Positions 59,001 to 64,000 of a DNA stretch of 64,000 bases are shown in pieces. Within the stretch, counting starts at the first letter, position 1. Each line of letters begins with the position of its first letter. Under the pieces are notes generated by a model. That model worked only from the letters and a program-made list of their open reading frames with translations. It was not told the DNA's origin and did no database searches. The translations under genes were made by a program, and so were the position numbers. This DNA is from Candidatus Cloacimonadota bacterium (lineage in GTDB: Bacteria > Cloacimonadota > Cloacimonadia > Cloacimonadales > Cloacimonadaceae): assembly GCA_023421135.1 (NCBI GenBank), contig JAEZUG010000088.1, positions 18,643-82,642 of the forward strand, given 5' to 3'.

Positions 59001-59473
59001 GAATAACCTATTCCACCTCCTCTTATTGCCCAGAGCCAGTTACCACTGCTGTCCAGCTTTGATGTAAAGCTACCACTTGAGCTTAGCGTAATAGTGCCAA
59101 AAAGAGCAGATCCAGTATTTCGACCAGTAATATATACGTTAGAATCATTATCCACGGCAATTCCATTACTATTGTCAATGCCTGCCCCACCCGCCTTTTT
59201 TGCCCATAACCAAGTGCCACCCGAATCTAATTTAGCAACATACACATCAACACCGCCACTACTTACTAGGGACACGCTCCCAAATATTGCAGTTCCAGAG
59301 AAATTTCCAGTTACATATGTATTACCATAAACATCTTGTGCGATAGCCTTACCTTCATCAGTTGAAGTCCCACCGCCTTTTTTAGCCCACCGCCATTCTT
59401 GTTCTTGGGCAGCAAGCGTAATAAAGATAGTGACCATAACTATCATAAGTATATAACTCTTATTAGCTACCAT
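56033..59473 (-). CDS. Giant secreted SBBP/PKD beta-propeller protein
   Basis: 1146 residues with a signal peptide (YILMIVMVTIFITLAAQ). Residues about 28-445 are SBBP-type repeats (units such as GNWLWAKKAGG...AVDNTGNAYVTGYF), likely a beta-propeller. These are followed by several Ig-like 'SPNGGE' domains, a PKD domain (PTVDFIADTT...WLWDFGDGQ) and an abnormal-spindle-type/choice-of-anchor-D segment (NLGNVYLGSSSAIQELWVRNTG). It ends in a fibronectin-like module. No C-terminal sorting domain is visible, unlike the protein at 39.4 kb. Surface adhesin or matrix protein; AAAGGAG precedes the ATG. Confidence 0.8.
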   Translation of the reverse strand: MVANKSYILMIVMVTIFITLAAQEQEWRWAKKGGGTSTDEGKAIAQDVYGNTYVTGNFSGTAIFGSVSLVSSGGVDVYVAKLDSGGTWLWAKKAGGAGIDNSNGIAVDNDSNVYITGRNTGSALFGTITLSSSGSFTSKLDSSGNWLWAIRGGGIGYSISLDQNSNVYITGTFNSTVSFGTYSLTSSGGTDAFIAKMDSNGNWLWAKKAGGTDNDYSYSIAVDNTGNAYVTGYFKGTAYFDSFWIRSNYFAYETLIFFYNNAYVAKIDNNGNWLWARSAMGSSTVDSAISSGYGIAVDSFSNVYFTGFQYDSTSFGGITVSGSKEMFVAKLNSSGNWIWAIGTDSSSSDGPHGYSIDVDNGGKIYVTGYFIGTTNFGSTSYTSGSRRMFVAKLDNSGNWLWVENAGGSVGNCVNVDSSGSIGIIGDFSSSTTVGGQPLISSGSTDIVVAKMGLTTIRLFSPNGGETLSASSAQNIYWDNSFSSGSVNLSLSINNGISWIALNSTPIDVSMGQLSFVVPNVASIQCLIKINWADYPPVSDISDNVFSIDYAAPSSIMLISPDNQDLMMQSSKSYNVAWISTGVEHVDIKISFNGGADWQFLAQNIDASLSFWNCTIPDTPSSNCRFLISDSENSYVYDWSNFAFTTCRLTLTSPNGGQIWVSETVEPITWNSAYIDEIKLEYRTSTTGSWILIGENISASIGNYNWVIPYVASETCFVRISSMSSWEFDDINNSTFEIRPKIRIISPNGGEMAQINSVFEISWIVAPSIVTQILIDYSIDNGINWLQLQGTAINASIGQYLWLVPNNPSLECLVRVRSASNSNIYDVSDANFSITSIVYPPTVDFIADTTSGLEQLTIQYTDLSTANTGILTEWLWDFGDGQNSTQQNPLHVYLNDGVYSVSLTATNSAGLNATLTRQDYITVVPRYPVIEVAVNSLNLGNVYLGSSSAIQELWVRNTGTADLEVSNLSFWQTQTLFEVVGALLPINIAQGDSIALQLRFTPLIVGAITDSLYIYNSSQNMPMAAIRLSGAGEYVPPKAPENVMIVMDGSNAVISWDAVTETIFDTPIVPDYYLIFFNGSADPEGVFYYHGASMTLQYTHYLVGMHSAHMFYRVIAFKNYSMGRVDQLLSDLQQGMAIDEVVRLLTK

Positions 59474-60244
59474 TTTTTCTCCTTTGGCAGTCTAAATCTT
59501 TCTACCTATGGTTATTAGAAATACTAATACTATTTGTTATCAACTCTTTTCCCTTTGCTGAATAATCCATCAACACTGTCTATTTCATTCAGGCAAGTAG
59601 ATACTCCAGAAGGGTTTAGTATTCTATTTAATACTTTCAAAATATACAACCCGAGAGTTTCATTCCCATATTATTGGGTTAACTTGAATTATGGGGTATT
59701 TATATGTGACTAATCTCATTATCACCCCTTTATGTATATCACAAATTGACTATCCAAGATGAATCGTCTTCTCGGTCAATTATGCGGTGGATGTTAATAC
59801 AATCAGGTGTAAGAGCTATGTAATCACTTGTTTCGTCTTTATTCATGTTACGAACCTATTTCAAGGTTGTATAGATAGTTGTTGTGTATGATTTAAAATA
59901 AAGAGTTACCAAGTTGGAGCAATGTTTGTAAAATCGTTCTGTTGCTCGAACAATGTCATGTACCTCGCGGCAACTTAGTTCTAACATTTTGCTCTTCTTT
60001 TGGGCTTTATGTAAGGCTTCCGCCAGTAACAGTTCTCATATTCTATACACCTTTTATAGTTCTTCTTATCTCAATGAAATTACTCAAGATAAGAAACGAG
60101 TATCTGCATGTCATTAATACCATAATGTCGATTCTGTCAATAACAATTTCTGTCGCATCCTTATGCATCCTTATTTGTGTTAATATAGGGTCATAGCTTC
60201 CTTGCTCTGGATAGAGTATCCAATACTACTCGCAAGGAGATACG
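59474..60244. other. Long AT-rich intergenic region
   Basis: About 770 bp holding the divergent promoter side of the SBBP protein gene and the upstream region of the lysozyme gene. The only candidate gene is the small two-helix membrane protein at 59,942-60,196. Apart from that I see no repeats, RNA genes or strong motifs. Confidence 0.45.
59942..60196 (+). CDS. Small two-helix membrane protein, possible holin
   Basis: 84 codons from a TTG. Two hydrophobic segments (VTVLIFYTPFIVLLISM and INTIMSILSITISVASLCILICVNI) linked by a basic stretch, ending 48 bp before a phage lysozyme gene. That order would suit a holin-endolysin pair. Against it: no clear ribosome binding site, and the N-terminal part looks poorly coding. 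A frameshift may have disrupted the true start (an ATG with GGAG at 59922 is in another frame). Confidence 0.3.
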   Translation: MLEQCHVPRGNLVLTFCSSFGLYVRLPPVTVLIFYTPFIVLLISMKLLKIRNEYLHVINTIMSILSITISVASLCILICVNIGS

Positions 60245-60730
60245 ATGGAAGCCAAGCTGTTAGAACGCATCAAAGAACAATTAGTCAGACATGAAGGTCT
60301 GCGGCTGAAGCCATACCGCTGTACGGCAGGCAAACTGACCACTAAAAGGAATGGATTCCCGATCAGGTCGGGAATGACAGATGATTGTGGTATCTCCCAG
60401 ACCGAAGCCTATGTGCTCTTGGAGAACGATATCCAGAACTGCCAGAAGCAGCTTTTGGATGAGATTCCGGAGACATACGATAGTTTGGACGAGATTCGCA
60501 AGTCGGTGTTGCTCAACATGTGCATAAGCATCCCACAAAGCCGCTTCGCTCCTTTGCGGGAACCCTGCTACCTGGGCATCAATGGTCTGCTTGGCTTCAA
60601 GAACACTCTGGCGTTTATCCAAGCCGGAGACTGGGAACGAGCTGCCAATGGAATGCTTGCCTCCAAGTGGGCGAAGCAAGTGGGGCTCAGAGCAATTGAA
60701 CTTTCTGAGCTGATGAGGAAGGGCCAGTGA
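60245..60730 (+). CDS. Phage-type lysozyme with two in-frame insertions
   Basis: 161 residues, GH24 (T4-type) muramidase. RHEGLRLKPYRCTAGKLT (15-32) keeps the catalytic Glu, then GIS..EAYVLLENDI and LGINGLLGFKNTLAFIQAGDWERAANGM. Compared with the family, IGYGRNL-like sequence after LT is replaced by KRNGFPIRSGMTD, encoded by a perfect hairpin repeat (ATTCCCGA/TCGGGAAT, 60355-60375). About 15 extra residues (SIPQSRFAPLREPCY) split NMC-[x]-LGINGLLGF. Both insertions keep the frame. Activity is doubtful. Phage relic next to the other phage remnants. Confidence 0.7.
   Translation: MEAKLLERIKEQLVRHEGLRLKPYRCTAGKLTTKRNGFPIRSGMTDDCGISQTEAYVLLENDIQNCQKQLLDEIPETYDSLDEIRKSVLLNMCISIPQSRFAPLREPCYLGINGLLGFKNTLAFIQAGDWERAANGMLASKWAKQVGLRAIELSELMRKGQ
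60355..60375 (+). repeat. Palindromic repeat inserted in the lysozyme gene
   Basis: ATTCCCGA-TCAGG-TCGGGAAT, a perfect 8-bp stem with a five-base loop followed by GACAG. It is translated in frame inside the lysozyme between LT and DCGIS, in the place of the family's conserved loop. Confidence 0.7.
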
Positions 60731-60987
60731 TCCCTATCCCGGTCGAGACCGATGCCATGCTCGCCATCCTCAATCTGCCCAAGGAGATGCCCAATAATGG
60801 CATCTTCAAGGAGCATCAGGGCTTGGTAATGGAGATGATCCATTCACTGGTTCTGCAGGAACACTATGATCATACAACTCACGATGACCTGCCTGAAGAG
60901 GAGCCATTCCTGATCTCTTTTCGCTACACCCTAAATCCTTTGCAGACAAAGTTTTCAGGGAACCCGTTTTTGGGTTTTCATTCCTGA
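60727..60987 (+). CDS. Short phage-related hypothetical protein
   Basis: 86 codons with a GTG start overlapping the lysozyme stop by four bases. The N-terminal part (AMLAILNLPKEMPNNGIFKEHQGLVMEMI) looks coding; the last 20 residues come from a sequence that seems repeat-derived, so it is probably truncated. Unrecognised; expression as part of the lysozyme message is plausible. Confidence 0.4.
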   Translation: MIPIPVETDAMLAILNLPKEMPNNGIFKEHQGLVMEMIHSLVLQEHYDHTTHDDLPEEEPFLISFRYTLNPLQTKFSGNPFLGFHS

Positions 60988-61327
60988 TGCTGCACTCTAC
61001 TGCCGAGTTTCTCAATTTGAAGACCCTGGGCGAGGGAATCGTCAAGACCGTAGAGATTTGAGACCAGTCTGCTACCGAACTGCTCACAGGGAGCGAAATA
61101 GACGCATTCAAAGCTAACCTTGAGCTGAGAGCTCTTCCCACCCGAGTTCCGTAGGAACGGCATTTCAGGTAGCAACGACGATCCCAAAGTACACCACCCG
61201 AGTTCCGTAGGAACGGCATTTTAGGTAGCCTAAAGACGCTGAGATAACAAAAAAATGCGAACCAATTATTGACAGATTCTGGAGCTTTTCATATTTTGCA
61301 AACATAAACAAAACCTAGGAAGATCGA
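60988..61327. repeat. Two forward REP-like copies upstream of transposase
   Basis: Two copies of the 30-nt REP-like unit, at 61,144 and 61,200 (period 56), with the AACGACGATCCCAAAG-type spacer that also occurs in the 49.4-50.0 kb array. They lie about 100 bp before a Y1 transposase gene and point towards it. The rest of the interval shows nothing I can assign. Confidence 0.75.
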
Positions 61328-61780
61328 ATGCCCAACACCTACACTAAGATTTATATCCACTTGGTCTTTGCCACAGAAACCAGAGACAGTATGATTCGAC
61401 CGGATATGCAGGCAGAGCTTTTTGCTTACACTGCCGGAATCGTTAAGGAGCTGAATTATTTCTTCCACTGTATTGGTGGCACGGAAGATCATATCCACCT
61501 CCTGGTTGGCATGAATCCCGATCTTGCTCTCTCTGATTTTGTGCAAAAGGTGAAGGCAAACACATCCAGATTCATCAATGAAAAGGGCTGGCTGGTGGGC
61601 ACCTTTCGCTGGCAGAAAGGTTTTGGCGCCTTCTCTGTAGCGCATAGCCAACTGGAGATGGTTCGTAGTTACATCAAGAATCAGGAGCAACACCATCATA
61701 AGTTAAGTTTCAAAGACGAGTATGAGATCTTGTTGCAGCGTTATCAGATAGAATATGATTCGAAGTATGTGTTCAAATAG
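61328..61780 (+). mobile_element. IS200/IS605-like (REP-associated) Y1 tyrosine transposase
   Basis: 150 residues. HUH motif HIHLLVG (about 58-64) and catalytic Tyr in YIKNQEQHH (about 118-126), with the usual TKIYIHLVFATETRD opening. Such enzymes cut and rejoin single-stranded hairpin ends. The gene is flanked by REP-like copies in opposite orientations (two upstream, four downstream), the arrangement seen for RAYT transposases that mobilise REP sequences. AGGA precedes the ATG. Likely the enzyme responsible for spread of this repeat in the genome. Confidence 0.88.
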
Positions 61781-61798
61781 TTTGTACTCTGATAGGGA

Positions 61799-61990
61799 CC
61801 TGAAATGCCGTTCCTACGGAACTCAGAGACCCGTTTCGAGTCCAGATTGCTACCTGAAATGCCGTTCCTACGGAACTCTGGTGGTGTGCGTTGGGATCGT
61901 CGGTGCTACCTGAAATGCCGTTCCTACGGAACTCTATTCGCAGGGTCAGGCCACGGAGACTACCTGAAATGCCGTTCCTACGGAACTCTA
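61799..61990 (-). repeat. Four inverted REP-like copies downstream of transposase
   Basis: Four copies of the repeat in reverse orientation, starting at about 61,799, 61,849, 61,905 and 61,960, first copy beginning 18 bp after the transposase stop. One spacer carries the reverse complement of the AACGACGATCCCAAAG-type spacer. They run up to the leader of the PAP2 gene. Confidence 0.85.
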
Positions 61991-62020
61991 CCTGCAATAA
62001 AGGCAAGAGCATATAGTTCG

Positions 62021-62803
62021 ATGCATAAGCTATTAATCCCTACCCTCGTCTTTCTCCTCTCCTGCACCAGTCTCTTGGCCTCACCAGAGGCGGAACACCT
62101 GGAGGCCTACTTGCTCTCCTGGCCGCAGACGGTGGAAGAGACCATCACCGCACCGCTATCCTGGGAAACACAGGACTGGCTGGCCGCCGGAGGAGTGATT
62201 CTGATCGGAGGAGGCTTGTATCTGGCAGATGAAGAACTGCGCGAACTGGCACAGAGGAATCAGAACCCCTTGGGCGACGCCATATCACCGGTTGTGCGGC
62301 AATTTGGCGAGTATAAGCTGGTGTTCCCGGCCCTGCTGCTCACCACTGGTCTGGGCTACGTCTGTGACAGCCCTCAAACAGTGGATACCGGCCTGCTGAG
62401 CCTCAAGAGCGCTATCCTGGCCAGCGCAGCAACGCAAGGCTTGAAACTGGCCACTCAAAGACACCGGCCGGATGAAGAGCGGGGACCAGCCTTTTGGAAT
62501 GGCTCGGGACTCAGCCTGGAAGCCGGTTCTTTCCCCTCCGGACACAGCACTCTGGCCTGGAGCATCGCCCCCATCCTGGCAGAGCAATACCGCGAAACAG
62601 CTTGGGTGCCCGTGCTGGCCTACAGCCTGGCCTCGCTCACCAGCCTCTCCCGGGTTTACGATGATAAACATTGGAGCAGCGATATCTTCACCGGAGCCGT
62701 CATCGGCTATCTGGCGGGAAGGATGACCCTGAAAAGCACCCCGCGCTTCAGCCTGCATCCAGCGGTGAATCAACCCGGACTGGGCTTTAGCTGGAACTTC
62801 TAA
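62021..62803 (+). CDS. PAP2-family phosphatase
   Basis: 260 residues from ATG 62021. Signal-like N-terminus (KLLIPTLVFLLSCTSLLAS), then the three PAP2 motifs: KLATQRHRPDE (K-x6-RP), FPSGHSTLAW (PSGH) and SRVYDDKHWSSDIFTGAVIGYL (SR-x5-H-x3-D). It probably dephosphorylates undecaprenyl pyrophosphate or a lipid phosphate at the periplasmic face. The open frame extends upstream through REP copies, but that extension is repeat-encoded and not credible as protein. Confidence 0.85.
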   Translation: MHKLLIPTLVFLLSCTSLLASPEAEHLEAYLLSWPQTVEETITAPLSWETQDWLAAGGVILIGGGLYLADEELRELAQRNQNPLGDAISPVVRQFGEYKLVFPALLLTTGLGYVCDSPQTVDTGLLSLKSAILASAATQGLKLATQRHRPDEERGPAFWNGSGLSLEAGSFPSGHSTLAWSIAPILAEQYRETAWVPVLAYSLASLTSLSRVYDDKHWSSDIFTGAVIGYLAGRMTLKSTPRFSLHPAVNQPGLGFSWNF

Positions 62804-62926
62804 GGAACCCTTAACTCAAAGCCCCCAAGATAGATCATTCAATAACTACTGAACCATTAAACCTTTTACTTGGCAAATAGTCCCAAGCGTGTTATCCTAT
62901 CAAAAAGAACATGATAGGAGTACACA

Positions 62927-63907
62927 ATGACAAAGACCTCAATAATTCTCGTTCTCGGCCTGGTTTTTAGCCTGAGCCTCCTGAGCGCTATGGAGCACAC
63001 GGTTGGCCTCAGACTGGGCGCCAGCTACCCCTTCACAGACGTTACTGAAGATGAAAACAACCTGAATTTTATGGGCGGCCTCTCCTATGAAGCCTGGCTC
63101 ATGAACGATCTCAGCCTCGGCCTCAGCCCCTACTACACCAAACTCAGTGGCAAAGAAGGCCTGATAGATTACAAGAGCACCCTGATCGGCGGAGACCTCA
63201 ATCTCAAATTCCGCCCCACCACCCCGCAACTCAGCCTCAACTACGAGGAAGGCTTCCTCAAACGCATCTCCCCCTTTGCCAATCTGAGCCTGGGTGTGGT
63301 CAATCACGATACCAAGGGAACCGGCGTCACAGCCGATGACGGCCTGGTGTTTGCCGCTCCGACCCTGGGATTGGGCGTTTCCATGCTCGCCCGCAACAAC
63401 TTCAATATGGATCTGGGCCTCCAATGGACTCACGCTTTCAACGATATGCTGGATGGCACCGAAGATAGCGGAAATGATAGCTATCTCACCCCCTATCTTG
63501 GCTTTGGCTATACCTTCGGCAAGAAGTCAGGCGATGATAACCTGGTGCAAAACAGCTTTAGCTGGAACCGAAGATTTACTTACAACAACGTGCAATTCGA
63601 GCTCAATAGCTCAAATCTGACCGATGAGGCCAAAGTCTCCCTGGACGAAGTGGCACAAGCCCTGAACACCAGAAACAACGTGAGATTGGAGGTCAGCGGA
63701 CATACCGACAACACCGGAACAGATGCCATCAACAATCCCCTCTCGCTGGCCCGCGCCAATTCCGTGAAAGACTATCTGGTGAGCAAAGGCATTGCCGCCG
63801 AACGCCTCACCACCAGAGGATTTGGCTCCACCATGCCGATTGCCGACAACACCACCGCAGATGGCCGCGCCCTGAACCGTAGAATTGAATTCATGGTCAT
63901 TAGATAG
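62927..63907 (+). CDS. OmpA-family outer-membrane protein
   Basis: 326 residues. Signal peptide (KTSIILVLGLVFSLSLLSA), a beta-barrel-type N-terminal half (about 20-200) and a C-terminal OmpA peptidoglycan-binding domain: LEVSGHTDNTGTDAINNPLS, LARANSVKDYLVSKGI, RGFGSTMPI and NRRIEFMVIR. Tethers the outer membrane to peptidoglycan. AGGAG lies six bases before the ATG. The dispersed heptamer repeat starts right at its stop codon. Confidence 0.92.
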   Translation: MTKTSIILVLGLVFSLSLLSAMEHTVGLRLGASYPFTDVTEDENNLNFMGGLSYEAWLMNDLSLGLSPYYTKLSGKEGLIDYKSTLIGGDLNLKFRPTTPQLSLNYEEGFLKRISPFANLSLGVVNHDTKGTGVTADDGLVFAAPTLGLGVSMLARNNFNMDLGLQWTHAFNDMLDGTEDSGNDSYLTPYLGFGYTFGKKSGDDNLVQNSFSWNRRFTYNNVQFELNSSNLTDEAKVSLDEVAQALNTRNNVRLEVSGHTDNTGTDAINNPLSLARANSVKDYLVSKGIAAERLTTRGFGSTMPIADNTTADGRALNRRIEFMVIR

Positions 63908-64000
63908 TGAACAGTGAACAGAGAGTGACAAGTGACGAGTGACAAGTGACAAGTCCGGTAAGTGTGTAGCTGGGAGACTGCGGCTGCGCCGAGTGAACAG
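63908..64000. repeat. Heptamer-rich dispersed repeat at window end
   Basis: The forward form of the element: GTGAACA units, then GTGACAA/GTGACGA units, then 'gtccggtaagtgtgtagctgggagactgcggct'. It is nearly identical over its length to the copy at 44,694-44,762 and to reverse-complement copies at 0.4 and 35.7 kb. The window ends inside it. Confidence 0.8.

Noticed and set aside
59922..59978. 18-codon frame starting at ATG 59922 with GGAG upstream
   Set aside because: Too short and ends before the hydrophobic segments; noted only as a possible sign of a frameshift in the neighbouring holin-like frame.
50213..60987. Intact prophage
   Set aside because: Only a fused head/terminase remnant and a damaged lysozyme region remain; portal, capsid, tail, integrase and replication genes were not found.
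61805..62020. N-terminal extension of the PAP2 gene
   Set aside because: The 72 extra codons are encoded by four inverted REP copies; the ATG at 62021 starts a normal signal-like sequence.

Overview
The window looks like a chromosomal contig from a Candidatus Cloacimonadota-type bacterium (Gram-negative, anaerobic). This is inferred from protein style: a PorV/PorQ-like outer-membrane protein, a secreted enzyme with a C-terminal FlgD/T9SS-like sorting domain, SBBP/PKD adhesin-like repeats, an OmpA-family protein, and dense families of short intergenic repeats. No rRNA or tRNA gene was recognised.

Layout. (1) 0.5-10.9 kb, minus strand: a compact housekeeping run yggS-like > plsY > acetyltransferase > PAP2 > PorV-like > BatA/VWA > dxs > mnmE, followed by a small secreted protein. 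(2) 11.2-35.4 kb, minus strand: a 24-kb defence island. Its core is a tightly coupled operon: HTH regulator > DUF4007 protein A > giant ATPase A > PAPS-reductase/DndC-like > cysteine desulfurase (DndA-like) > DptF-like ATPase with an apparent DNA-sulfur-binding N-terminus > DptG-position protein > DptH-like HerA ATPase with an embedded PD-(D/E)XK motif > DUF4007-like protein B > giant ATPase B. It ends with a small membrane protein and a STAND NTPase that share an unusual motif. (3) 35.8-49.2 kb, minus strand: a pseudokinase-SUMF1 fusion, hutI, a secreted C45-type hydrolase, a YD-repeat protein, a sigma-54 activator followed by a sigma-54 promoter and a structured RNA with terminator, then rarA, a ferritin-like protein, an FtsX-type permease, TfoX-like, DUF3795 and a hypothetical. 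(4) 49.4-62.0 kb: an accessory region bounded by arrays of a 30-nt REP-like hairpin repeat. It holds phage relics (a TerL/Mu gpF-like fusion, a lysozyme with in-frame insertions), a Type ISP restriction-modification enzyme, an HNH nuclease, a giant secreted SBBP/PKD protein and a Y1 transposase flanked by oppositely oriented REP copies. (5) 62.0-64.0 kb, plus strand: a PAP2 phosphatase and an OmpA-family protein.

The main candidate for a new system is the island at 14.4-35.4 kb. It has the sulfur-handling enzymes of DNA phosphorothioation (desulfurase plus DndC-like ATP pyrophosphatase) and an F-G-H style restriction trio. I could not find DndB, DndD or DndE. In their place, DUF4007-giant ATPase pairs bracket the system on both sides. 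A plausible reading is that the upstream DUF4007/ATPase pair with the desulfurase and DndC-like enzyme modifies DNA, and the F/G/H-like proteins with the second pair sense sulfur and restrict. That division of labour is inference.
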